From Udeniomyces pyricola (taxonomy: Eukaryota > Basidiomycota > Tremellomycetes > Cystofilobasidiales > Mrakiaceae), in the NCBI GenBank assembly GCA_039545295.1, contig BCIK01000015.1:434001-498000 (forward strand): DNA of 64,000 nucleotides. The letters run 5' to 3'. The notes under the pieces are model-generated. The model made no database searches and was not told the DNA's origin. It saw nothing but the letters and a program-made list of their open reading frames with translations. Positions 1 through 13,733 of this stretch are shown here, piece after piece; positions within the stretch are counted from its first letter, which is position 1, and every line of letters starts with the position of its first letter. A program made the translations under genes and the position numbers.

Positions 1-30
1 ACGTTTTGGCTTTGTCGGCACTGGGTGGAA

Positions 31-2135
31 TTACGGACGAGCTGGTGTTGAAGGCTGAATCGTTCCATCCGTACTGCTTCTTCTTCGTTGCTTCCGGAGC
101 GGTCGAAGAGGCGATTTGGGAGGTCGTAGTGGTGGTGGTGGTAGTGAAGATTGAACTTCGATCCCAGCTTCAGCTCTCAAAGCTAAAATGAAAAAAAGGG
201 GGTTGAAAAGGAGACCCAGCCGCAACATATGAAAGAGAAAGAGAAAGAGAAAGAGAAGTATTTCCACATCAGTCGTCACATCCCCATCCCGTTCTTCCCT
301 TTCCCTTTCCATTTCGAGCTCGATAGACGACTCACGTGGAGCGATAGATGGGCCTGGTGTATTTGAAGAGAAACTGGTTGGACGTTTCTTGGTCCGTACC
401 GAGAGTCGCGAGCCTGCGAGACGATCTTCCTCAAACGAACGAGGCGGCACAGGAGGTGACCGTACAGGCGATCGATTAAGATTGGATGTACCAGCTAGCG
501 TCAATATGAAAGAAAGGATACCTCAGTACTGTACTTTGAGTAGGAAGAGTCAAGGGGAGGTCTTGATGTGTTAGCTACAAAGAAGCGATGAAACTCACGA
601 AGAGATCCACTTCGACGACGTCGCATTGACAAGGTTGAGAGATCAAGTTCATCTCGTTGAGGATCCAACGGAAGCGGAAATTCTTCTGTCGTGTTTCAGA
701 CAACCAGTCCCCATCAAAGACAAGAAAACAGCGGTAACAAGGAAAAGATCAGATATGATCTCCTAAATCAACCGATGATGGGGGAACCCTCGACCTATCA
801 GTGGCTAGTTACGCTTACTGATGTTTCCTCGCGATATCTTTTTTTGAGAGACTCGACAAGGCTCCCGATTCTGGACTTGAGCTTACCACTACTATTACCA
901 CTGCTTCTTGATCGAGGTTTCGGCGGGATCTTATCCGATGCTGTAAGATCCGACACAGCTGGTCCAACCACAATCTGCTGATGAGATTGATCGTCTGTCA
1001 ATAGTACATTCGAAAGGAAAAAAAGAAACAAGAAAGAGAGACAAGAAGTGCATTCACGTTGCATTAGTGATATATTCAGCGACGCATGCATGCATGCACA
1101 CAGCAAATAACGTTGTTAACTTGTCCAACTGTAGGATTGGTCTCTCTCATTCACTACTCACATGGCTTCTTTCGGTTGACCACGCTTCGATGGGTTCGGG
1201 ATGAATGGCGAGTCTCGGATTTGAGAATTGAAACCGCTATGTCCAGTTGTTACGTTTCGAACCAAAAAATTCCTAGGTATCAGCCTCGAGCCCACTCTCA
1301 TTTTTCCAGTTGATCCATACTTAAGCGTCATGAAAGAAACGTGACGACTCACGGACAAGCTTGGATTCCTTGAATGACTGTCGCGGCTGAGGACTCGCAG
1401 GTTGAGTGGCGATGAGGGCAAAGGGGAGGGCTGGAATGGGTTTAGATCGGAGTTGATGTTGAACTTGGATCACGTCGGATGTGGTGGTCTTAAGGGCAAT
1501 GCCTTCGGCCTGGTATGATTGGGAAGCAAGAAAAGAGAAGATTGCTTCAGTGCGAGCCGTCGTGAAAGATAGATTAGCTATAATAAAAAAAGAAAGATAA
1601 AGGTGTTTTGACCTCTGTTAAGTGTCGCGTCTTGGACGTAGCGACGAGGCTTGCCTGTCGAGCATGGAGCCGGTCCAATTCTCGTCGAGGCGAAGGCGAT
1701 GTCAGCAGGGACGAGCGAGTGACCTTGGGCGAGGACCGTATGATGTCTGCAGTGCAACCGAGAGGGAAACAGAAATATATCGTCGTTCCTCTGTCAATAA
1801 AGTTGTCAGACGTGAGGCGAACTAGCCCTCGAAGCAAACAAAGGGGCACACCCATAATGATTGTGGAGCGACTTACCTGCATTGCGAGTCACGACTCCCA
1901 CGCGACCACCCCGGCGAGGACTCGCTGTCGCCTTTAGGCCACCATAGAAACCTCTCCGCTTGTACGCTTGGTTGTTGGTGCTGTTCGAAGTTGTCTGACC
2001 TCGGCTGGTAGGTGATTTGGTGCGAGGTGAGTCGAAGGGTGATGTGATGTTGTCGCTGACGCCTCTGGCTATCGACGGCGGGCGGTTGCGAGGGAGGGGA
2101 CGGGAAAAGTTGGGTGGGGGTGCATTCGGGGGCAT
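31..2135 (-). CDS. Hypothetical Ser/Pro/Arg-rich protein, multi-exon, left end uncertain
   Basis: I do not recognise this protein. Exons were followed on the minus strand by codon bias: an N-terminal Pro/Ser/Arg-rich exon starting at ATG 2135 (about 1877-2135), then about 1613-1800 with HTVLAQGHSLVPADIAF, about 1380-1568 with AIFSFLASQSYQAEGIALK and FALIATQPASPQPRQSFKE, about 1165-1240 with AIHPEPIEAWSTERSH, about 915-981 with IVVGPAVSDLTASDKIPPK, about 600-691 with FPLPLDPQRDELDLSTL, and about 350-500, which is Ser/Arg/Pro-rich. The phases of the middle exons agree with each other, but the first junction is ambiguous. At the left edge three frames are open; one stops at 31, and the frame with the best codon bias has no stop before base 1, so the gene may continue outside the window. 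The compact middle part looks folded and the ends look disordered. I infer no function. Confidence 0.5.
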
Positions 2136-3121
2136 GTGTGGGATGAACAACGACTTGAACGAGATGACGGTCGAGGACTAGACAATCAGCTGTTTTGTTT
2201 TGTTTGTGTGGAGAAAAATGAGAAGGGGACGCATGGGACATAAAACGCAAAGCGTAGATGTTGAAGACAAGTCGGATGCGAAGGCAGCAGCTACTGCACT
2301 CGTTGCCGACGAATCTATGGGCCGGATGCCCGACCGGTTGGACGCGACTTAAATAAGAGATCATCGCACTTGCGAAGAGTTGACGTGTTTGAGATGATCG
2401 TCCCCAGAACCCGAAGCGATACAAATAAATGGATAAGCGATCGTCCCCTCATGACTGCCACGACAGCAGCCTGTCGACAGCAGATCAGTTGACAGTGGCT
2501 CATCTCGATCGGGCCATTCACGAGTGAAAGCAATATCCCCTGGCTATGTTAGATTAAATGGACGGTCATAAATTGCTAGACGATTGAGATAACGTCGGTC
2601 TGCGTGTGGTGGTATGAGAGGATGAACAATATTATGGCCGTCGGCGCGCGGCGTGCACGTGTGATGTGGAGATGGACCAGTGGCAGGAATATTAGTTCCG
2701 AGACTAGGCGTATTAGTTATAGCTGGAGGTAACGCGAAAGATGATGTGGTTGGTTTTGTTTTGCTTGGACAGGACATGAGGACAAGCAAACATATAATCA
2801 GAGACTTGAGATGGGCGTTGAGGATGAAGATGGGGTCAAGTGGGGGTTGAAATGAAGCAGCGTGTCAGATGAGGAGAGTGCGATGATGGATGGGCGAATG
2901 AGGTTGTGCGTACGGGTGTGGTCGGTCGGCTCGACGGAAAGAGGTGGTTCGGAGCGGGAGAACGAAGGTGGGCGAGAAGCCAACCTGAAGCGACGCCCAT
3001 CGAGGGGAGAAGCCATCGTCCTCTCTTTTCGTTTGCCCTTCCCACCCTTTCCCCTCATCCCCCCCTCCCTCCCCTCCCCTCCCCTCCTATCCCCCCCCCC
3101 CATCTCTTCTCCGAACACAAC
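2136..3121. promoter_or_regulatory. Divergent intergenic region with pyrimidine-rich ATP2 leader
   Basis: About 1 kb separates the minus-strand unknown from the plus-strand ATP synthase beta gene, so it should hold both promoters. The last 80 bases before the ATP2 start (about 3030-3118) are almost pure C/T, ending in a run of C, and the start codon has A at -3 (ACAACATG). A CACGTG hexamer occurs near 2655. I see no convincing gene here; the open frames on both strands are short and lack coding bias. Confidence 0.5.
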
Positions 3122-6324
<3,203 letters not shown>

Positions 6325-7142
6325 GTCGATGTGTCTCCCATGACATGACTGAAAGCAGAAGCCTAGAACGGGATGGATGGAGTTGCAGTATGAAGGTGGT
6401 GGTGACGGGTGCGTTTCGAGGTCATGCCACAAAAAGGAATTCATAAACATGGACGCGAGAAGACGTACGCCGGAGCGGTTGGGAAAGATGTGGATAAGAA
6501 TTTTCTTTGTTTCTGATGATGCCCGCCCCGGGTTTGCCAAGTTTTGAGTTTGATCAGTGGGTGACTTGGAAGAGATTGCGAGTTGAGTTGAGTGTGCATA
6601 TGGAGTTAGAGGGAAACACTGCATCATCAATGACATGCGTGTACTATTGACACGTGTGCACATGATGCGGTTTCTGAAGGCGGTTACAGCAAGGATGAGG
6701 ATCGAAGATCTGGAAATCACTTGTGGAGTCATGAAGTGATGCACATTGACAGATCAAGACGACTTTCAATCAAGTTTACGTGGTTTCGCTGTTCTTTGTT
6801 CTTAGGTCTTAACTGGCTGCCGACCAGAGGTAAGCTAAAGCTAACGTAAGCACATATTGGAATGTCTCATAATTTTTCCAAACAACAGACAAATGGCTCG
6901 TCGCGACAACTTTAACGTCGACGACACTTGTGGGTAACACACGCGTCTATATGTATGCGTCGACACAGCTGACTGCACAGCTATCACTGTAATGGGTCAC
7001 GATGATCCATTCGATCATCAGTTAACTTGCCCTGCCCTGACTTCATGCTTACGTAGAATCAATCAACATCGATCCCCATCACCCATCATCCCTCCCCCCC
7101 CCCCCCTTCACGTTCCTTTCCCTCTCACTCACATACATCATC
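6325..7142. promoter_or_regulatory. ATP2 3' region and promoter of the J-protein gene
   Basis: About 800 bases with no supported gene. A C-rich leader with an uninterrupted run of 13 C (7094-7106) lies some 40 bases before the next start codon, the same design as upstream of ATP2. Minus-strand open frames here overlap the ATP2 3' end and have no coding bias. Confidence 0.4.
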
Positions 7143-9728
7143 ATGGATCCCGACCCCATCCTCCAATTCTTCACACAAGAAGAGGCCGACACTGATGAGA
7201 TCCTTTACGCGACGCTCAAGGTCTCGACCGACGCGTCCCCTGCTGACATCACCGTTCGTTTCTGGTTTGCTCGTCCCGCCTTCCTGCACGCGAGCGCTCG
7301 GATGATACGGGAGGATCGGATCCTCTCTGTGAAGGGATTGATCAAAGGGATGAATGAACGATAACTCACTCCCTTCTATCCCATATACCATCCGTTCCAT
7401 CTCAAAAAAAAAAAAAAAAACACCCCCAAATCGCCCCAGAAAGCGTATCGGAAACTCGCGCTCATCCATCATCCCGACAAACACGCGAGCAAGGACACCG
7501 CAAGCCAAGAAGCCGAGAGTAAACTGTTCCAGCGCGTTGGGTTCGCGTATGGGATCTTGAAGGATGAAGGAAGGAGGAAGAGGTGTGTGTGAAAAGTTTT
7601 AGTTTTTTTTTCTTCTCTTTCTTCTGCTTCTTGATCTCTCTCCTTGGAGGCTTAGTGGGAGTTGGGTTGGGTTGTCGATGAGGGATCCATGTCGATGGGA
7701 CGAAAGGAGGGGAGGCAGGAAAGGATTTTGGGCTCATAAGATTTCTTTTCTTTTTGAGATGTCTCTTGACGAGATATAGTTGAGCTGATAAATTTACATG
7801 CCTCTCTCGACTCCCCTTTCCTTGTCTGCTTTTCTTGTGTCATTTCCGATGAACCACCGCCGCTGCCTCCCTTTCCCCCTTCTATCACTCGAATCGTCCC
7901 TCTCCTCGCTTGATCTCATCTCATCTTGGTCCGAGGGCTATTCAGGTACGATTCAACCGGTCAAACCTCTGAGCCAGCCTTTATGCAGCAAGGCGAAGAG
8001 ATGGGTTGGAACGCCTACTTTGAAGAGGTCTTTGAAGAAGTCACCCGCAAGAAGTTGGACGAGATGAAAAAGGAGTACCAAGGTGGGTTTTTTTTTAATC
8101 CTTTTTTCTTTTTTTTCTTTTGGGAGTCCTGCTAGTTCGGGAGTCCAAACGGATGGTTTGCTCTCAGTTAGGAGAGCAATGATCGTCCATCCAGACCAGA
8201 GCCAGTCATGTACAACATATGCTTAAACATATGCGTTCGTTCGCTGCGGAATGGATTTCTCACCTCTCCAATCTCTTGTCCTGTCTTTTTTTTTTTCCTT
8301 CAGGCTCTGACGAAGAGCATGCCGACCTCCTGTCTGCCTACCTCACTCACGCCGGTTCCCTCTCCCTCATCCTCTCCCACATTCCTCACTCGACCTCGCT
8401 CTCGGACGAGACGCGCTTCGTCAACCTCATCGATGCCGCCATCGCCTCCTCGAGCGTTCCTCTCCTCCCCGAATGGAAACGCACCAGTCGCGACGGCGCC
8501 GCGCGCACCAAGCGGGAGAAAGAGGAGAGGAAAGAGAGCAAGTTGGCGGAAGAGGCGGCCAAGGAGTTGGGTGTGTGGGATGAGTTTTATGGGGCGGGGG
8601 AGAAAGGGGCTCGGAAGAAGGATCAACCAGGTGGAAGTGCAAAGGGAGGGAAGAAAGGGGCAAAGAAAGTATGGGTTCATTTTCTTTTTCGTGTCACTTG
8701 GATTTTTCCTTGACTTTTGATCATGTCAAACTGATCAATCCATCTTTTTCTCGCTTCTTCTTCTTCTTCTTCTTCTTTTTTTTGTCCTCTTTTTTCCCAT
8801 TTTTTTTTCTCTTCATCTCGACTTACTATGACCGCCACTTCTTTCCCAAGTCATCCGCTGACAATGACAACGACGATACATCGGCCCTCCAAGCGCTCAT
8901 CCAACGCAACGCTGCCAAACGCGCCGATCAAGCCTCGTCTTTCCTCGATAACCTGGCGGCCAAGTACGGCGCCGGTGGAAGCTCATCGACGTCGTCCAAC
9001 AAGAAGATGAAGAAGCAGCAGCAAAATCAACCCGAGGTGGTGAAGGGAAAACAACCGAAAGCTGCGGTGGGAGGTGGGAAGAGGAAGAAAGCGGATGTGG
9101 AAGAAGAAGAAGAAGAAGAAGAGGAGGAGGAGGATGGAGATTGGGCGAGTGAAGATGAAGCGGAAGATGATGGGGAGGGAGGCACAGAGGTCAGTTCGAT
9201 CTCCCTTTGTTTCCATCTTTTTCCACCTTTCTCTTCTTCTTCTTCTTCTTTCTTCTTCACATCCAAGACAATGTAGACTTGTCAAAAGCTGGAGTGGAGA
9301 GAAGGGAAGGATGGAAGAAGGACAGCTGCCTCTCTCTCTCCCCCCCCCCCCCTTACTTCTTTTCGTCTTGGCATGCCTTGTCTCATCTCCCTTTCTCTTT
9401 TCCTTCGTTCTCATCCTCTCTTCTCCCTTCTTCCTACACCGCATCCCATCTCATCCTTCTCAACACACACACACACTCTCTCTGTGTGTGTCTCTCTTGC
9501 ATCCACCCCCCTTTCCCTCTTGTTCTCTTCTTTTTACTTCCATTCCAGGAAATGGATGACACGACTTTTGCCGCTCTACAAGCCAAGATGGACGCCGCTC
9601 GCAAGAACAGTCGTAACCGTCGTCCTACCACTCATGAAGGAAAGCCATCTTCGGTTCCCGATAAAGGTAGTCCGCTGCCGCCCAAGAAGAAAGCCAAGAA
9701 CGTCGCGTCGGCCAAGTCGAGGAAATAA
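7143..9728 (+). CDS. DNAJC9-type J-domain protein
   Basis: Nuclear J-domain co-chaperone resembling human DNAJC9, a protein known to bind histones and to recruit HSP70. Exons 7143-7253, 7440-7582, 7946-8082, 8304-8668, 8851-9189 and 9549-9728 give 1,275 nt, 424 residues. The N-terminus (PDPILQFF) leads into a J domain whose HPD triad is at residues 48-50, interrupted by intron 1. A conserved helical block follows (WNAYFEEVFEEVTRKKLDE), then a segment ending LLPEWKRTSRDGAARTKREK, typical of this family. The C-terminal third is Lys-rich, with a Glu tract and a basic tail rich in KKAKN-type nuclear localisation sequence. Intron 1 begins with the unusual GTTCGT. Histone chaperone activity is inferred from family membership. 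Confidence 0.9.
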
Positions 9729-10309
9729 GGGAAGGGAAGGGGGAAGGGGGGGGGGGGCGGTTGTATAAACGGGATGCTGCATGTGTGAGGAAAGAGGAAA
9801 TTCACACCTCAGATCGATCGATCGATAGATGGACTGTTGATTTCTTTAGGGTTCCGAGGGCATGTAGTGTCCTTGATTGGGTAGGACACAGTGTGAGTCC
9901 TTACTGGTTAGTGAGAGGGGCAGAAGAGAAGCGTCGAAGCAGCTGCTGTAACGTTGCTATATCTATATATAATATACATATGAAGTTCGGGAAAACACCC
10001 AAGGGTGTCCGATTGGGAAAAGGCCTTGCATGTGATGAGTCGGAATCGAAATGACCATTCAAGGTACTACTAACATATATACATATATTATCCATCATGG
10101 CACTTCTCTCTCTCTCTCTCTCTTTCTCTAGCTCGATAAGCAAGGTCGTTCACGCTCATATTGAATCTGATACATGACACATATATCCTTCCGGCCTCGA
10201 AGAAAGCCGATGACTATCATCACGATCTTAATCGAGTAAGTAGTACGTACGTCGTCGCGTCCTCCTACACCTGCTAATGACATCTTCTAAATCGATCCAG
10301 GATTCCACA
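9729..10309. other. Convergent intergenic region
   Basis: This is 580 bases between the 3' ends of the J-protein and pirin genes. It holds a G-rich run just after the J-protein stop (about 9734-9762), a short ATCG microsatellite near 9816 and a CT microsatellite near 10107-10122. No gene seen. Confidence 0.5.
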
Positions 10310-11927
10310 CTAAGCCTCTCCCAAATCAAACACCAAGCATTCAGCTTCGATCTCCCCAACGTTCACCAACGACATTCCTTCTCCAACTTTCCCACCCGTC
10401 ACGAACAATCCATCTCCTTCCCCAAGCTCGTCCCGACCGTTGACGAGGATACGGGCGCCTTTGGGATTGGATGGCCGTTGGTTGAAACCCGAGGTTTGGA
10501 TGACGTGAACGTAAGCGTTTCGGGGAGAATTCGAGCCGGAGGACTTTGTCGATGACGCCGAGGGGAGAGAGGGTTGGAAGACGTGCGTGACGGTGCTCTT
10601 GGGCGCGAGTAAGGTCGCAAACAGGTGGAGATCAGCGTGAACCTGGTACGCAAAAGAAACGTGAAGAAGCGAAAGAACAAGGGAAAGAAACAAACGTTAA
10701 CTCAAGAAGACGGGAGAGAAGAAACAGAAAAAGAAGTACAACAACAAAGAAGAAAGGAAAAAAAAAAAAAAAAAAAAAACAGAGGAGCTAGTAGTTAAGA
10801 CGACTTACTGGAGCGGGACCGGCGGCCTCTCGTTCTTCACTGATACCCGCCGTCTGGACGGGTCCGACGATCCGAGCTAGACCCGATCGCTTTTCCTCAT
10901 CGGTAATGTGTCGGGTGTAGTAAGTCGGTTTAAGTCGCTTTGTGTTTGGAAGCGCCCAAATCTATTGAGGGTTTACAAAAAGAAGAAGAAAAGAAAAAAA
11001 AAAGGCGGACGTGGCCAAAGAAACCAATTCATCAGCCCTTGACTCAAGGAAGACGAGATAGAAATGGGCTTTGAACGGGATCAAGAAGGCACAAGAAGGC
11101 AAGCCACCGGAATAACCATATTAAAGCGAAGGGATGGGGGGGGGGGATTGCTCACCTGAAGAAAGTGGACTTCATGGGTCTTGTTACGGTTGAATTCCGA
11201 GTGTCGGATGCCCGTACCTGCCGAAGTCATCTGAAGATCGCCTCGCTTCATGATCTCGACGTTGCCCATCGAATCCCGATGCTCGAGTTCGCCACTGACG
11301 ATGTAACTGAAGATCTCGGCTTCGGCATGACCATGGGTACCGAAGCCTTCGGTCGGCGTGACGCGGTCCTCGTTGATGACGCGAAGGGGTCCAAATGAGT
11401 TGAAATTGGGGTGGTAGTAATTGGCAAAGTTGAAGGTGAAGAAACTTCGGAGCCAGCCATGGTTGGCGGTACCTCGTTCCTCGTTGGGTCGTTTGATGGT
11501 AAAGAGGGAGGCTGCGAAATAAACAAGGCGGAAAGAAAGACGTCAAGAACGGAAGGAAGGAGAGGAGGTTTGGTCAGCCAGCCAATGGATCGCAGACCGG
11601 TTTGAAGGTCAAGGTGATGATAGGTGGGGAGGAATGCGTTAGAGGGGTTTAGGCCGTTTGGACGTTGAGCTCACCATTCTTGGCGACGGCGCCTGCTGAG
11701 ACAGCAGCAGTCGATCTAGTGGCAGCGATGGAGGTCATGGTTGAGACGAGGGGTTCTTGACGAAGGGGGACGATGCTAGGGCTGAAGAGGAGGGCGAAAC
11801 CGAGGGCGGCGACGACGGTGAAAAGGACGAGGAAGGTCGCGGTTAGTGTGGTGGGTCGGGTAAAGGCAGGAATGGTGAGTGCGTCAATGAGGGTTTGCGG
11901 AGGAAAGGGTGGGAGTGAGAAGGACAT
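10310..11927 (-). CDS. Pirin-family cupin protein with N-terminal membrane segment
   Basis: Bicupin of the pirin family, whose members are metal-binding redox proteins or quercetin dioxygenases. Exons on the minus strand are 11675-11927, 11156-11511, 10809-10961 and 10310-10642; total 1,095 nt, 364 residues. The metal ligands are visible: His144 and His146 in THGHAE, and His188 and Glu190 in GIRHSE, matching the HxH...HxE pattern. The C-terminal cupin is present (HLFATLLAPKSTVTHVF, ILVNGRDELGEGDGLFV). Odd feature: residues about 20-46 form one hydrophobic helix before the cupin, so the long form may be membrane-anchored; an in-frame Met further on would give a soluble form. Substrate is not deducible. 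Confidence 0.88.
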
Positions 11928-12269
11928 TAGATCGAAATCGAAAGCATGGGGGGATGACTACATATAGCTATGGCTATGAGCATATGGGGTGATGACAGCC
12001 ACGATCACGAAGGAGGACGAGAAGCGATTTCCCACGCTCACATCATCAGTCATCTCATCCATCGCGCCCTCTCTTTGCCAGTCCACTCACCGCGCGCGCA
12101 GCATATATCCAGCAGATGGTCCATCCAGATTCCATCCATATATATAATCGCCCCGTCCTAGTTTTAGTGTCCCAATCGTACACGCCGTGTCATTCACCGA
12201 TCGAACCTTTCCTCATATCTCCTGCATAGTCACCAAACAAGGTTGTCATCATAATACAATCCTGCCCAT
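11928..12269. promoter_or_regulatory. Pirin promoter region
   Basis: About 340 bases between the pirin start and the stop of the next minus-strand gene. Contains short AT-rich stretches (for example near 12135-12148) and no supported gene. Confidence 0.3.
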
Positions 12270-13059
12270 TCACGCCCACAGCATGTACAGCTCCTCGTCT
12301 TCCTCCCGGTCAAACGTCGTCTTGAGCGATGCGTCCGCTTTAAAGCTCGGTTTCTAAAACCCCATGCCAAACACAAACACAAAAACAAACAAAACCGACG
12401 ATGAGAGTCAATCAGTGGGTTGAGCAATTTAGAACAAGGCTAGGAACCAGTCAACCAAAGAGGCAAAACGGGAAGGGGGTCTCGACTAAGTTGGATGAGA
12501 AGGGAATGGAAGAGGACACATTAGGACATACACCGCTGACGCTAGGAGAGTGACTGCCTAGCTTGCCGTCGCTCGTCGAGGAAGCCAAGGCAGATCGGAC
12601 GATAGAGGCATCTTTCATCCCAACCACACAAAAGACAGATTAGCAGGTCAATATCTTGTAAGCTGATAGCTAGATCAGAGCTATATAGAAGATCCCTTCG
12701 GTATTAAGTTATCGAACGAGGCCTCTGATATTCCCATAGACCCCCCCCCCCCNCCCCACCCCCGGCCGACCCAGAGAAAGGAAAGATGAAACGAAAACAA
12801 AAAAAAACGTTCACTCACTTCCGCTCCAAGAACTTCCGAGTCCCGACGTCCGAGGTCCCGGAGGTAACGGCAGGTGTCTCTTACTATTCGAGCCCCCAAA
12901 CGACTCGTCCGCTTCATGATGATCCTGATCCTCATTGCGGGGCGGTGCTGAACCCTGCCTTGCAGATGACAGAGAGGGCGATCGATTGGGGTTGTTGGGT
13001 ATGGGAGTGGAGGATGCTGAGAGGGTTCGGGAGGAGCTTAGAGTCGGAGTGGAGGACAT
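12270..13059 (-). CDS. Small hypothetical protein, 134 residues
   Basis: Not recognised. Exons 12819-13059, 12532-12611 and 12270-12353 join in phase to 405 nt, 134 residues, using GTGAGT and GTATGT donors. The first 80 residues are a disordered Ser/Thr/Pro tail beginning MSSTPTLSSSRTLSAS. The last 50 look more constrained: ASIVRSALASSTSDGKL, then KTTFDREEDEELYMLWA at the C-terminus, an acidic stretch capped by a Tyr-x-x-Trp that could be a short binding motif. The poly-C run with an unresolved base at 12753 sits in its first intron. That all phases close supports a real gene; function is unknown. Confidence 0.6.
12741..12757. repeat. Poly-C tract with an ambiguous base
   Basis: A run of C interrupted by N at 12753, inside an intron. 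The unresolved base suggests the homopolymer length was not settled during sequencing. Confidence 0.8.
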
Positions 13060-13733
13060 GATAGCAAGAGAAGGGGAGGGGAGGGGGGGATTGAGGGGTT
13101 CGTATATATAGGGTTGAATGAGGTCGAAGTTCAGGTTCAAACATGTCCACCTGGAATGATCCCAGATCGACGCGAACCTCGATCGCGTCTAACGTTCAAC
13201 ATATGTATTTGCAGATCATCATGCATGTCTGTAGCTTGAAAAGTTCGCGACCGACACGTATACATATCAAGCCTGATTATCGGTCCGATTGGATTCGGAA
13301 GCTTGAAGTCCCATGCTTGATATCGTCATATGGAGACTCCGGCGTCATAGTCGATAGACGCGCGCGATGAATATATATATCGTGATCAATACCGTATACT
13401 TCAATTCAATCTGCATCCTCATCATCACAAACACAAGCTGCATATACACATGCACAAAGCCATAAGCAGAAAGAAGAAAGAAAGAAAGAAGAAAAAGTAT
13501 ATGAGAAGAAAAAAAAAAAACTAAAGCAGCTAGACACAGAAAATACATATATATAAATGAAGCGACAGAGATATATATATATATATATATTTAAAAAAAG
13601 CTCGAGAGACCCTCTATGGTACCTTGGGTTCACTGAAAAGATCTCTTACCTATCACCCCTTTTACAAGCTCTCTCCCCTTAATCTCCTTATGCATCTCCT
13701 TTCTTTCAATTTCCTTCTTGTGGATCTTCATCA
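13060..13733. other. Intergenic region with AT and purine microsatellites
   Basis: This is 670 bases upstream of the small unknown and downstream of the MYND gene. It contains several TATA-like stretches, a run of AT dinucleotides at about 13570-13591 and AAAG/GAAA repeats near 13470-13520. I see no gene. Confidence 0.5.

Noticed and set aside
600..690. Reading FRFRWILNEMNLISQ in the leftmost gene
   Set aside because: An alternative frame of the same exon (FPLPLDPQRDELDLS) keeps phase with both neighbouring exons and has better codon use.
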